From Flavobacterium sp. (GTDB lineage Bacteria > Bacteroidota > Bacteroidia > Flavobacteriales > Flavobacteriaceae): a stretch of 50,280 nucleotides of DNA. The stretch spans positions 1-50,280 of the forward strand of contig NZ_PNJW01000017.1 in the NCBI RefSeq assembly GCF_013822155.1, given 5' to 3'. The position numbers were made by a program, and so were the translations under genes. How positions within the stretch are numbered: position 1 is the first letter of the stretch; each line of letters starts with the position of its first letter. Under the pieces are notes generated by a model. That model ran no database searches and was not told where the DNA came from. It saw nothing but the letters and a program-made list of their open reading frames with translations. Positions 35,099-43,689 of this stretch are shown here, one piece after another.

Positions 35099-35213
35099 TT
35101 TTTTGATATTTATATTTTTTTATTTTGAATACTTTAATTCTGTCAAACTTTGATTTTTCTAAAACAACAGCAATTTCATTTATTCCTCGTTGATTATTTT
35201 CAGTCAGTTTCAT
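35088..35213 (-). CDS. possible 41-residue ORF between the fluoride exporter and ppa
   Basis: ATG 35213 follows the CLC-F stop by four bases and its TAA overlaps the ppa ATG by 11 bases. Product starts [13 protein letters not shown] and is lysine-rich with a basic tail ([12 protein letters not shown]). Tight packing on both sides fits a coupled small gene, but the length is short enough for chance and I know no homologue. Confidence 0.35.
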   Translation of the reverse strand: MKLTENNQRGINEIAVVLEKSKFDRIKVFKIKKYKYQKNEK

Positions 35214-35217
35214 TTTC

Positions 35218-36528
35218 TTATACTTGATTAATATTTTTTCCGGAATGACTCTCAAAATTTGAATGTTTAGCCTCACCAATAACTTGTTTGTTATAAATAC
35301 TATTGTGACCTGAAATCAGATAAGAAACCACACAGGCAATAGCTACATAAATACCACATTCTACTCCAAAGAGTTCCACAGCCATAAATATACAGGCCAA
35401 AGGAGTATTAGTAGCTCCTGCAAACACAGCCACAAAGCCCATTCCTGCCAAAAGTCCTGTTGGTAAAGGAATAAATAACGACAAGGCACTTCCTAAAGTT
35501 GCTCCGATAAAAAACAACGGTGTAACTTCTCCACCTTTAAAACCGGCAGAGAGGGTAACAATGGTAAATGCCATTTTTAGAGCGAAGTCATAAATTGGAG
35601 CTTGTTGATTAAACGATTCAACTATGGTTGGAATTCCTAATCCTATATATTTAGTCGTGCCAATGGCAAAAACGGCTAATGCAACGATAATACCACCAAT
35701 AAATGGACGAAGGGGTGCATAACTAACTTTTCTTTTAAAAATTGAAGTAACATAATGTATAATTTTACTAAACGAAGCCGCACACAAACCAAAAGCTATT
35801 CCTGCTAAAATGCTGTATAAAATGGGAAGTGTTCCTATTTGTGGAATAAAATCTATATGATAATGAGTGTGCTCAACTTGCCACAAGTCAGTTACTAAAT
35901 CAGCAATAATAGCCGATGCAAAAGCTGGAAAGATAGCGTTGTATTTAATTCTTCCGATTAAGAAAACTTCTAAACCAAATAATGCTCCTGCTAATGGTGT
36001 TCCAAATATGGAACCAAAACCTGCAGCAATAGCTGAAATCAATAATATTTTACGTTCACTTGGATTCAGTTTAAAAGGCTTCGTAAATTGATCGGCGATA
36101 GCTCCTGCCATTTGTATAGCCGTGCCTTCCCGTCCTGCTGAACCACCAAAAAAATGTGTGGCAATTGTTCCAAGATAGACAAACGGAGCCATTCTAAACG
36201 GTATTTTTTCTCTCGGATTATGAATGCTGTCAATTAATAAATTATTTCCTGCCTCAATATCTTTTCCTAAATAATTATAAAGCAATCCTATAAGTAATCC
36301 GCCTATTGGCAATAGTGCAATGAGCCACAAATGACTTTCTCTGAAATTTGTTGCCCAATCAAGTGATACTAAAAAACCTGCAGAAGCTGAACCTACACAA
36401 ACCCCTATAATGGAACTTATTAAAAACCATTTAATAATGTATGGAAGAGCTGGGTATGCTCTAAAAAATAACTTGAATTGAACTTTATTTTTTTGAGTGG
36501 CTGATTTCTTTTGCTTACGATTGGTCAT
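35218..36528 (-). CDS. CLC-F type fluoride/proton antiporter
   Basis: 436 residues, about ten to twelve helices, no CBS domain. It differs from ordinary ClCs exactly where CLC-F fluoride exporters do: GNN (94-96) replaces the GSGIP serine loop, the gating loop is GREGT (E134), and the third motif is GGEVTPLFF (332-340) rather than GxFxP. CLC-F proteins expel fluoride using the proton gradient. The upstream fluoride riboswitch and downstream ppa confirm the assignment by context. A basic, Gln/Lys-rich tail of 15 residues starts the protein. Confidence 0.93.
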   Translation of the reverse strand: MTNRKQKKSATQKNKVQFKLFFRAYPALPYIIKWFLISSIIGVCVGSASAGFLVSLDWATNFRESHLWLIALLPIGGLLIGLLYNYLGKDIEAGNNLLIDSIHNPREKIPFRMAPFVYLGTIATHFFGGSAGREGTAIQMAGAIADQFTKPFKLNPSERKILLISAIAAGFGSIFGTPLAGALFGLEVFLIGRIKYNAIFPAFASAIIADLVTDLWQVEHTHYHIDFIPQIGTLPILYSILAGIAFGLCAASFSKIIHYVTSIFKRKVSYAPLRPFIGGIIVALAVFAIGTTKYIGLGIPTIVESFNQQAPIYDFALKMAFTIVTLSAGFKGGEVTPLFFIGATLGSALSLFIPLPTGLLAGMGFVAVFAGATNTPLACIFMAVELFGVECGIYVAIACVVSYLISGHNSIYNKQVIGEAKHSNFESHSGKNINQV

Positions 36529-36534
36529 ATTTAT

Positions 36535-36617
36535 CCTGATTTAATGCATTTAACATCACTATGATCAGGCGTCATCAGCTTTTTGGGCGGTTGGTTTAGG
36601 AAGAACACCATTTCCTA
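36535..36617 (-). ncRNA. fluoride riboswitch (crcB motif) with expression platform
   Basis: Transcribed toward lower coordinates. P1: UAGGAA (36617-36612) pairs with UUCCUA (36602-36597). The P1 loop carries GGUGU, which pairs with ACGCC near 36573-36569 to form the pseudoknot. The almost invariant 3' signature GCUGAUGACGCC is present, as is AACCGCC between. P2 looks weak. Downstream, CCUGAU (36569-36564) can pair with AUCAGG (36540-36535), which holds the AGG six bases before the AUG at 36528. CCUGAU shares two C with the pseudoknot, so fluoride binding and SD masking exclude one another: a translational on-switch. Precedent: crcB motifs sit before fluoride exporter genes. Confidence 0.92.
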
Positions 36618-36624
36618 TATAGTG

Positions 36625-36655
36625 TAAAATTAAACTTTATTTTTGTAAGAACAAA
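36625..36655 (-). promoter_or_regulatory. promoter of the riboswitch transcript
   Basis: On the minus strand TTTG (36655-36652), exactly 19 bases, then TAATTTTA (36632-36625), one base off TAnnTTTG. Start would fall just before the aptamer P1 stem, as expected. Confidence 0.75.
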
Positions 36656-36721
36656 TTTTAATCCCTACAATCTAAATCCTCTCTTTTAAACGAGAATATT
36701 TAGTAGTTCTTCGCTACTTTT

Positions 36722-36738
36722 AAAAAGTAAGACTTTTT
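36722..36738 (-). terminator. possible weak terminator after the antiporter gene
   Basis: AAAAAGT and ACTTTTT form a 7-bp stem with a three-base loop just past the antiporter stop; the T run is within the stem. It would separate the antiporter from the riboswitch transcript. Confidence 0.4.
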
Positions 36739-36749
36739 AGGTAGTATTT

Positions 36750-37973
36750 CTATTGGCTGTTTCCAAATGCTTTCTTAAGTAATAATGGGGTTGTCAAGGT
36801 CGTCAAAACACCCATAATTACTAATATTGAAAATATTTCAGTGCTAATTAGACCGTTTTTGTATGCAATATTTGCAATAACAAGCTCCATTATTCCTCTA
36901 GCATTAAGTCCTACTCCTAAGGTAAGTGATACTCGCTTGCTAAGTCCGGCAAGTGTTCCTCCTAAATAGCCACCCGCAATTTTTGACAAGTAAGAAACAG
37001 CAATAACGGCTAATAATAAACCTATGTTACTGATGGAGGAAATATTAAATTCAAGTCCTATTCCGGCAAAAAATATCGGAGCTAAAAAACCCATAGCCAT
37101 ATTACTCGTTGTCGTTTCTATTGCTTTAAAATTGCTCTTACCAATTAGTGTATCACTGATTAACATCGCCGCAAAAAAGGCTCCAACAATAAAATGAAGT
37201 CCTAAACTCTCTGTGAATGTTGAAAATAACAATACAAATGCAAAAAACAAAGCAAATAATGGCTCCTTTCCTTTTAATAAAGCAACGAGTTTGTCCAATG
37301 ATTCCTGAATGTAATTGCCTTTTTGCAATAACTTTTTTATTAATAAATAGGACAAACTCAACAATGAAATAAAAATAAATAATTTTAAAAGTGAAATTGT
37401 GCCTGCTTTTGTCACTTCACCCGCAGACATGTCTGTATCTTTTAAGTTCAATAAAACACCTAAAATGGATAAAGCCAAAACATCATCAAAAATGGCAACT
37501 GAAATAATTTTTTGCCCAACTTCTGATTTGATTTTACCCAAGTCCATTAAAATTCTAATACTTACAGGTAGTGCGGTTATAGCTACACACAAACCTATAA
37601 ACATCGTAGTCATAATATCTTGGTCAAAATAATAACCCACTCCTATTCCTCCAAAAATAGGTATAAAAAAGGCCATAATTGAAATGATTATATTTCTGCC
37701 TTTCAAAGAGTTAAGTATGTTATCAATATTAATTTCTAATCCGGCAATAATCACCAATAAAAAAATACCCAATTCTGATATTACCTTGATGTCTTCTGTT
37801 CTATGAATTAAATTAAGTAAACTCGGGCCTAAAATAATTCCCGCAATAATTTCTCCAATCATTGCAGGCTGTTTAAATCGCTCAAATATTTCTCCAAATA
37901 TTCTGGCTGTTACCAACAAGATTAATAAGTTGGTAAAAAAGGGTAATTCAAAATGTGGAGCATCTAAATTCAT
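36750..37973 (-). CDS. CPA2 cation:proton antiporter
   Basis: 407 residues, about 13 membrane helices, no NAD-binding or TrkA domain, so shorter than KefB/C. Seen: RIFGEIFERFKQPAMIGEI, ILGPSLLNLI, IFDDVLALSILGVL with the paired aspartates typical of electrogenic members, and LNARGIMELVIANI. CPA2/NhaP-like antiporters recur beside fluoride riboswitches and exporters, yet no riboswitch precedes this gene; it has only a leader of ordinary sequence. Functional link to fluoride is context only. Confidence 0.85.
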   Translation of the reverse strand: MNLDAPHFELPFFTNLLILLVTARIFGEIFERFKQPAMIGEIIAGIILGPSLLNLIHRTEDIKVISELGIFLLVIIAGLEINIDNILNSLKGRNIIISIMAFFIPIFGGIGVGYYFDQDIMTTMFIGLCVAITALPVSIRILMDLGKIKSEVGQKIISVAIFDDVLALSILGVLLNLKDTDMSAGEVTKAGTISLLKLFIFISLLSLSYLLIKKLLQKGNYIQESLDKLVALLKGKEPLFALFFAFVLLFSTFTESLGLHFIVGAFFAAMLISDTLIGKSNFKAIETTTSNMAMGFLAPIFFAGIGLEFNISSISNIGLLLAVIAVSYLSKIAGGYLGGTLAGLSKRVSLTLGVGLNARGIMELVIANIAYKNGLISTEIFSILVIMGVLTTLTTPLLLKKAFGNSQ

Positions 37974-38143
37974 GTTTCTTCTCTGTTAACAATTAAGAGT
38001 GATACCACTGTTTTTTAAATTCTAAATCTATTGTTAAACCATAGCAAATATAGAAAACTTTATAAACCCTTTAATAAACTCAAAAAAATCTTTATTGTAA
38101 ACATTCTAAAAAAAAAATTACCTTTATATCTCAACTACTTAAA

Positions 38144-38173
38144 ACAAAAAAACCGTTGAATAATTCAACGGTT
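38144..38173 (-). terminator. strong rho-independent terminator
   Basis: Perfect 10-bp stem AACCGTTGAA (38151-38160) with TTCAACGGTT (38164-38173), three-base loop, followed by seven T on the minus strand. It ends the 38200-38577 gene. Confidence 0.9.
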
Positions 38174-38199
38174 TCTCATAAATAAAATATAATAATAAC

Positions 38200-38577
38200 C
38201 TAATTAAAATAGTTCTCCACATAAAGAATCAAATTCTCATCACTCATTTTATTGGAGGTGCTTTCACTCGATACAGCATTTTTATATTGCGGTGTTTCGG
38301 CTAAAAACTTCATAAATTGCTCTTGAACTTGACCCGTGCCCGTCAAATGTATTTCATCTACGTTAGGCATTAAACTTGCAATTTCCTTAAAGAATTTCTG
38401 CGTTAAGCTAATTTCTTGATTATTGGTCGTTTTCTCATTCGAATGGCCTTCCGGTCCCGCATTATTCACGTGTCCTAAGACTAAAAATGCACCTTCTTCA
38501 AAATCTTCTTTCCCTACGATTATAGCATTTTGCTTATCCATCCAAACACCAAACTGCTTTTTACTTTTCTCTGACAT
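38200..38577 (-). CDS. small conserved protein of unknown function
   Basis: 125 residues, soluble. Starts MSEKSKKQFGVWMDKQNAII; a glycine/histidine core LVLGHVNNAGPEGHSN and LTGTGQVQEQFMKFLAETPQ follow. Length and pattern resemble small Bacteroidota proteins related to the eRF1/Pelota-like domain, in which G-x-G near FxxxL is typical, but I cannot confirm that. TATCTTTA lies 18 bases upstream as a probable -7 element, and a strong terminator follows, so it is a single-gene unit. Confidence 0.65.
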   Translation of the reverse strand: MSEKSKKQFGVWMDKQNAIIVGKEDFEEGAFLVLGHVNNAGPEGHSNEKTTNNQEISLTQKFFKEIASLMPNVDEIHLTGTGQVQEQFMKFLAETPQYKNAVSSESTSNKMSDENLILYVENYFN

Positions 38578-38696
38578 AATAGTTTCTTTTTTTATAAAGA
38601 TAAGCCATTAAAAAAGGAAACTTCTTTTTTTGTGTTAACATTGTGAGTGCGTTAAAGTTTTATCTCAACCCAAGCATTCAGCACCTTATAATCAAC

Positions 38697-39086
38697 TCAA
38701 ATCACAGCATTTATAAGCATAATTCCAATAGCAACGGAAATAGGAGAAATAAGTTGAAAATAAACAGGTTTCAAAATATCCGCACTTTTATTCGAAAAAT
38801 CATGATGCAATCGTTTCGGAACAAAATACAACACCAAAGAAGTCAGTAGCATAAACCAACCAAATAAAGTAAAAACTGTCGGATACATTGAATGAGCTGA
38901 AAATAAAATCAACGCAACGGCCGGAATCATTCGCACTGTAATTTCACCATAATTAATCAAATTTGTACTTCCTGCCTTACGCAAAGTAGCTCGTGCAATC
39001 GACGGTTTAAAAAGCATTACAACACCAACGATGATAAAAAAAACGCCAAAAACAATCAAAATCCACCTTGCAATTTCTATAATCAT
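38697..39086 (-). CDS. small four-helix membrane protein of unknown function
   Basis: 129 residues with four predicted helices (7-26, 48-66, 70-88, 110-128). No recognised motif. A basic loop (KRLHHDFSNKSADIL) lies before the last helix. The stop is at 38697, with a plain AT-rich stretch around 38600-38696 between it and the next gene. Confidence 0.6.
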   Translation of the reverse strand: MIIEIARWILIVFGVFFIIVGVVMLFKPSIARATLRKAGSTNLINYGEITVRMIPAVALILFSAHSMYPTVFTLFGWFMLLTSLVLYFVPKRLHHDFSNKSADILKPVYFQLISPISVAIGIMLINAVI

Positions 39087-39140
39087 AATACTATTTCCTT
39101 GTCAATTCTCAAAGGAGCAATCTCCTCAAATTTCAACTCT

Positions 39141-39494
39141 CTACTTCCTTAAAATTTTATCCATCGCCTTTCCTTTGGCCAATTCATCAATCAACTTATC
39201 CAAATAACGAATCTTTTGCATAAGTTCATCTTCAATTTCTTCCACGCGATAACCACAAATAACTCCCGTAATTTTCGAAACATTCGGGTTTAATGCCGGT
39301 GCTGCTGCAAAAAAAGTTTCAAAATCAGTTTTTTGTTCCAAGTGAGCTTGCAAGGTCGCTTCATTATAGCCTGTCAACCAAAAAATTATGGCATCAACAT
39401 TTGCTTTTGATTGCCCTTTTCGCTCAGCCTTTTGCACATAATGTGGATACACGCTTGCAAAAGACATTTTAAAAACTCTGCTATTATCCTTCAT
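39141..39494 (-). CDS. DUF2200 protein
   Basis: 117 residues. Matches the DUF2200 pattern: [20 protein letters not shown], then VIFWLTGYN and [20 protein letters not shown]. The family is small, cytosolic and without known function; the phrase [17 protein letters not shown] is the usual end. Full length, no anomaly. Confidence 0.85.
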   Translation of the reverse strand: MKDNSRVFKMSFASVYPHYVQKAERKGQSKANVDAIIFWLTGYNEATLQAHLEQKTDFETFFAAAPALNPNVSKITGVICGYRVEEIEDELMQKIRYLDKLIDELAKGKAMDKILRK

Positions 39495-39551
39495 AAGTTC
39501 TATTAATAATAACTACTCTTCTATTCTTAACTCATTCTTTCAATAACCCCT

Positions 39552-39764
39552 TCATTCATTAGGTTCAATATGAATTAAAACGTGGCTTAATTCCATTATT
39601 TCGCTCCATAAAGTATCTTTTAATTGATGTGCTAAATCATGACCTTCCTTCACTGTTATTTTCGAATCAACTAATGCATGTAAATCAACATGATATTTCA
39701 TCTCGGCCTTTCTGATAAAACACTTTTCAGGACCAAGAATACCGTTAACTTTCAAAGATACTTT
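39552..39764 (-). pseudogene. remnant of a cation diffusion facilitator: C-terminal cytosolic domain only
   Basis: An in-frame TAA at 39765-39767 opens a 70-codon frame that reads KVSLKVNGILGPEKC and then VDLHALVDSKITVKEGHDLA, HQLKDTLW and VLIHIEPNE. This is the C-terminal metal-sensing dimer domain of CDF zinc/iron efflux proteins, well conserved to the natural stop. The six-helix membrane domain is absent: the preceding sequence is the end of an unrelated lipoprotein gene 3 bases away. Only TTG 39755 could start it, and TTG sits inside a TATCTTTG box. Interpreted as a deletion remnant; a free-standing regulatory domain is less likely. Confidence 0.7.
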
Positions 39765-39767
39765 TTA

Positions 39768-40472
39768 TTACAAACCATACCCTTTTTTCAAAACGCTGAT
39801 TTCTTTTGGTTGCTCTTTATCGTTTGGATAATTTGCTTGTACAAATTCAAATTGCTCTTTAGTCAGTAAAACCATTCTTCCGTCATTTCCCGAACTTATT
39901 GGATAAAATTGCTCTTTACTATGTTGTAATTTCAATTGGTCGTTTAGCATTTCAATAAAATTCACAAATGAAATACCCCAATCATATTCACCAAAATCAT
40001 TATCATAGGCAATGTATTCTTTCCCGTTAAGTTTTATTTTATGTGTCCAGTGCTTTTCCGTTTGATGGCTAAATTCTTCAGAAATTATTAGTTTCAAGTT
40101 TAGTTTATCAAACGTCTTTTTTACCGTCTCTAGATATTCCTTCAAACCGCCCACTTCAAACAAAGTTTCAGTATCAATAAAATAAAATCGGTTATCCGTG
40201 AAAAGCATACTTTCACCTTTCATAAGACCTCCAAAGTAATTTAGCTCAATATACGACTTTTCAAATTCAGCTTTCGTTGCTTTTAAATCTTCCTTTTCAG
40301 TTAAATTAAAAAAATTAAGTTTTTCTAATTCCAACACAAGTTGTGCTCCCGTTAATTGAACGTTATTTTGTTCTTGCTCATTTCCGGCTTGATTTAAATC
40401 CGTAGTGTTTTGTGCTTTTGAATTGCAACCAACTAAAACAAAAAGAGTGAAGCCTAAAATTATTCCTTTCAT
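39768..40472 (-). CDS. lipoprotein of unknown function
   Basis: 234 residues. Lipobox LVGC (C16) followed by a short linker rich in N and Q. The mature chain is charged and probably alpha/beta; KLIISEEFSHQTEKHWTHKI and AYDNDFGEYDWGISFV are its most distinctive parts. It looks like a protein of the Bacteroidota plasmid/genome pool of unknown lipoproteins. The stop is immediately before the CDF remnant. Confidence 0.68.
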   Translation of the reverse strand: MKGIILGFTLFVLVGCNSKAQNTTDLNQAGNEQEQNNVQLTGAQLVLELEKLNFFNLTEKEDLKATKAEFEKSYIELNYFGGLMKGESMLFTDNRFYFIDTETLFEVGGLKEYLETVKKTFDKLNLKLIISEEFSHQTEKHWTHKIKLNGKEYIAYDNDFGEYDWGISFVNFIEMLNDQLKLQHSKEQFYPISSGNDGRMVLLTKEQFEFVQANYPNDKEQPKEISVLKKGYGL

Positions 40473-40558
40473 TTTTTCAAATTAAACCGTTTAAAACATA
40501 AAATAATCAACCCCACACAATTAAAACCCAATTAAACCCTAACCTTCCCCACCAACTA

Positions 40559-42199
40559 TCATTTCGGAATAGTTTCAATAGAATAACCGAAATCATTTTG
40601 ATTAACCGATACAATTTTAGTATCAAAAACCTCCAAAAACAACGGAATTCCACTAGTTACATATTGATTTATTGATGCTGCAAAGTTGTTTTTTTCAAAA
40701 ACGGCAATCTGCAACTCATTCGGTAGAGCAAAATAAAGGGTATTATTTTCAATAATTTTAGCATCACCAAAAAACTGATTCTGTCCATACCTTTCAGTCG
40801 TATCCTCCGTAAAATTTTGGTAATCAACATCTGAATGAAAACCTAAATTCGTACTAACAATATAACTCTTATCTTCCGAAATAGCAAACAATCTACTGTC
40901 TGTTTTTGATTCATTAAAAAGCAAATCTATCGTTACGGCATTTCCGTTAATGGTTAACCTTCTAATTGCCGACACAGTACCATACTCCAATCCATCATTC
41001 CATATACTGAAAAAATAGTTATCCTGTCCATACACAAGTTTTGAATTCGATTGCATGCTATAAACACCATCCCTGTTTATAACGGTTTGTGTTGCCCGAT
41101 TATAAACAAACATTCCGCCAATGTCTGCATACCGATGTTTTTCTAAAAACACAATGTTTCCATTAATTGGAATAGCCGATATAATATTATAATCAATATC
41201 CGCAGTAAAACTCAAGGTTTCTTTAACCAAATGCGTAACCAAGTCAATAACCAAAACTTTTCCTCCTGAAATCGGAACATACAAATCATAAACACCATTA
41301 TACTCCCCAATCGAACAAAAATAGTTCTCAGCATTCGTTAAAACGGTAGTCCTGCTGAGCGAATTGATATTATAAAAAACCACCGCTCCGTCAAAATCAA
41401 TAAGAATCATTTCTTCCTCATTATAGGGGTTCTTAAGCGTTTGTTTCGGCCTAAAATCAAAACTTCTTGGGTTAGTAATCGTCAAGGAATTTTTACTGTA
41501 TATCGTTTTCCCGTTAATAACCTTAGAAACAGCATAAGTTAAAGTATTCCGTTTATATTGATTAGTATCATTTGCACTGGTATTTCCCTGATTTAATTGA
41601 ACCGACAAAACAGTTCCGTTGATAAAAACTGCTTCACTCGGCCAAATTCCCTCTGAATCAATCATAGCAACAGTATATTTTTCAAAACCGTTATTGCTAT
41701 CTTCTTCCCAAGTCAATTGCAAACTTCCATCCGCCAATTGCTCTAATGAAGTAACCATAAAAGATAAATTTTCATTCTCATAAGAAAGATAATTTACACT
41801 AATTGCTTGTGCAGCATAACCGTCGGGATGAATATATTCTGTAACAATGGCATAATGTATAAAAGAATTAAAAGGCACTTCATCATCCACATAAACAGTT
41901 GTTAAATTATCATTGCTTTCAAATACAAGCTCTCCTGAATTAAAAATCACCGCTTGATTAATGTTATCATCCGTATACGATTCAAACCGATAAACGCTAT
42001 AACGGATAAAATCATCTATCACCACCGGTTTCCAAGTCAACGTTAACAAATTGGCATCCCCAATTAAACTAATCAACTCCGTTTGTGGAACAAAAACAGC
42101 ATTGTCCGGAACTGTCGGACCATCATCAGTAGTACATTGAATAAAAAACAACAACGTAAAAAAATAAAACAACGGTTTGTGCAAACAATTTAAACCCAT
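40559..42199 (-). CDS. surface-type lipoprotein with FN3-like and beta-propeller-like repeats
   Basis: 546 residues from ATG 42199; a TTG ten codons further up overlaps a TATACTTG box and is less likely. Signal with lipobox FFIQC. Residues about 30-110 look like fibronectin type III (LISLIGDANLLTLTWKPV, then YSVYRFES), repeated near 130-210 (LQLTWEEDSNNGFEKYTVAM). From about 230 there are regularly spaced short strands (MILIDFDGAVVFYNINSL, IPINGNIVFLEKHRYADIGG), as in a beta-propeller. No catalytic motif. Probably an exported binding protein. It lies 44 bases behind the methyltransferase gene. Confidence 0.65.
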   Translation of the reverse strand: MGLNCLHKPLFYFFTLLFFIQCTTDDGPTVPDNAVFVPQTELISLIGDANLLTLTWKPVVIDDFIRYSVYRFESYTDDNINQAVIFNSGELVFESNDNLTTVYVDDEVPFNSFIHYAIVTEYIHPDGYAAQAISVNYLSYENENLSFMVTSLEQLADGSLQLTWEEDSNNGFEKYTVAMIDSEGIWPSEAVFINGTVLSVQLNQGNTSANDTNQYKRNTLTYAVSKVINGKTIYSKNSLTITNPRSFDFRPKQTLKNPYNEEEMILIDFDGAVVFYNINSLSRTTVLTNAENYFCSIGEYNGVYDLYVPISGGKVLVIDLVTHLVKETLSFTADIDYNIISAIPINGNIVFLEKHRYADIGGMFVYNRATQTVINRDGVYSMQSNSKLVYGQDNYFFSIWNDGLEYGTVSAIRRLTINGNAVTIDLLFNESKTDSRLFAISEDKSYIVSTNLGFHSDVDYQNFTEDTTERYGQNQFFGDAKIIENNTLYFALPNELQIAVFEKNNFAASINQYVTSGIPLFLEVFDTKIVSVNQNDFGYSIETIPK

Positions 42200-42243
42200 A
42201 AAATAGCTTTTAATCAAATTTCTATTCAAGTATAATAAAATAA

Positions 42244-43026
42244 TTAATTATCACCAGCAATACATTGACAAACAAATACCTGTTTTTCTGAATCATCAGT
42301 AAATGCTTCCTCGTCAAAACCACCAAACTTATCAATAATAGTAAAACCATTCCCTTTCAAATAACTATCTAATTCTTGTGGAAAATACATTCTCATATCT
42401 AAATTTTGAATAGAATCAAATTGACCATTTATAAAATAATGCCATTCAATTCGATTAATCTGAGTTTTACGTTCATATCGCATCACTTGTTTTATCAATA
42501 CCTTTCTACCATCGTTTGTGGTATATTCGGCAATTTCTTTTAATTCCTTTTCGCCTTCAACAATATAATGAATAGATGGATTATAACAATCCAGCAAAAA
42601 CAACCCGCCTTTTTTTAGGTGTTTCTTAACCGCACTAAAGGCCATAAACAAATCTTCATTTTGATATAAATGATGAATTGAATTAAACGGAATAAAAATC
42701 AAATCATATTTTTCCGGCAAGTCCAAAGCCCTGATGTCAGCTTCTATAAACTCAACTTCTAATCCCGCTTCAATAGCTTTCACTTTTGCTTGTTCCAGCA
42801 TAGAAAAAGAGTTATCCACCCCACTTATTGCATATCCGTCTTTGGCAAGGGGTAACGTAAGTCTACCTGTACCACAACAAAGCTCAAGTATTTTAGCATC
42901 CTTATTTTTGGGTAACCACTTTTTATAAAAAGGCAAATCCGATAAAAACGTATTCAAACCATCATAAATGGTTGTATCATAAATCAAATCGCCTACTTTA
43001 TAATTACTGCTTTTTTTGTCTTCCAA
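42244..43026 (-). CDS. class I SAM-dependent methyltransferase
   Basis: 260 residues, likely TTG start at 43026. Motif I is ILELCCGTGRLTLPLAKDGY, followed by SGVDNSFSML (acidic end of beta-2) and FIEADIRALDLPEKYDLIF, the usual SAM pocket. LKKGGLFLLDCYNP is motif III. Substrate unknown; the C-terminal part (RMYFPQELDSYLKGNGF) is seen in small-molecule methyltransferases. No operon partner points to a pathway. Confidence 0.85.
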   Translation of the reverse strand: MEDKKSSNYKVGDLIYDTTIYDGLNTFLSDLPFYKKWLPKNKDAKILELCCGTGRLTLPLAKDGYAISGVDNSFSMLEQAKVKAIEAGLEVEFIEADIRALDLPEKYDLIFIPFNSIHHLYQNEDLFMAFSAVKKHLKKGGLFLLDCYNPSIHYIVEGEKELKEIAEYTTNDGRKVLIKQVMRYERKTQINRIEWHYFINGQFDSIQNLDMRMYFPQELDSYLKGNGFTIIDKFGGFDEEAFTDDSEKQVFVCQCIAGDN

Positions 43027-43090
43027 AATCTAATGTATAATAAAATTTATTTTTGCTCTTTTTAAGTTCTCTGTTTATCAAAACCTAATT

Positions 43091-43133
43091 AAATGCACAA
43101 TGTCAGACTGAGTCTGTCGAAGTCCCACAATCC
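43091..43133. repeat. intergenic repeat alpha, copy 1
   Basis: 43 bases, 4 mismatches to copy 2 at 43623-43665; shared core TGTCAGACTGAG and CTGTCGAAGTCCC. The core CAGACtgaGTCTG can fold on itself. Confidence 0.8.
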
Positions 43134-43203
43134 ACTTCATTTTTAACCCAAAACTCGCATTTGTTGCAAACTACTTTAAACGAAAGTTTACTTAGAATAT
43201 AAT

Positions 43204-43476
43204 TCACGATTTCAAATTCTTTATCAAAATCTGAATGACTAACAAGATTAAATTTAGAATCAATAAAATGTGAGGTGTATATGTCGGCCAAGCTTCAGTA
43301 AAAATCATTAAAAATAATATATATTCAGCTAATGAAAAAGAAACAAAAATTATAAGTGTAATAATCCAATATACAATCTTTCTTCTTTTAGTAGAAATTT
43401 GAATTGATTTCCACATAATCAGAATTCCAAATATCATTGGAATTATCCCATACAAATAAAATTCTAAATCGAACAT
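43204..43476 (-). CDS. small four-helix membrane protein (uncertain)
   Basis: 90 residues from ATG 43476. Four hydrophobic stretches (FYLYGIIPMIFGILI, IVYWIITLIIFVSF, YILFLMIF, HILLILNLILLVIQILI) with a basic loop (STKRRKI). No family known. A TATCTTTA box lies almost at the ATG, so the true start may be elsewhere. Flanked by repeat units on both sides. Confidence 0.5.
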   Translation of the reverse strand: MFDLEFYLYGIIPMIFGILIMWKSIQISTKRRKIVYWIITLIIFVSFSLAEYILFLMIFTEAWPTYTPHILLILNLILLVIQILIKNLKS

Positions 43477-43516
43477 TCTTAAAGATATTTTCAGGCAAAT
43501 TAATGTCAACGTCCCC

Positions 43517-43598
43517 CCACCACACCAACTTCAACACTAAACTAAACCCATTATTTAAATCAACCATCCGAGCGATAGCGAACTGGCGAAGCAATCTC
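43517..43598. repeat. intergenic repeat beta, copy 1
   Basis: Starts CCACCACACCAACTTCAACA, has the segment AACCCATTATTTAAA and ends GAGCGATAGCGAACTGGCGA with AGCAATCTC. It recurs at 44329-44409 and its last 30 bases again at 45862-45891. Confidence 0.8.
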
Positions 43599-43622
43599 AA
43601 TGCATAAACCCAAACTCAATTC

Positions 43623-43665
43623 AAATGCACTCTGTCAGACTGAGCCTGTCGAAGTCCCTCAATCC
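43623..43665. repeat. intergenic repeat alpha, copy 2
   Basis: Matches the copy at 43091-43133 in 39 of 43 positions and begins 25 bases after repeat beta copy 1. Confidence 0.8.
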
Positions 43666-43689
43666 TTTTCCTCAATCCTTTTCTACTCC

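Noticed and set aside
37974..38140. second fluoride riboswitch before the CPA2 antiporter
   Set aside because: The GCUGAUGACGCC signature is absent on both strands.
43103..43291. 62-codon frame on the minus strand ending in GTSTDSV
   Set aside because: Its last part is translated repeat alpha and it overlaps a better membrane-protein frame; no start signal or conserved feature.
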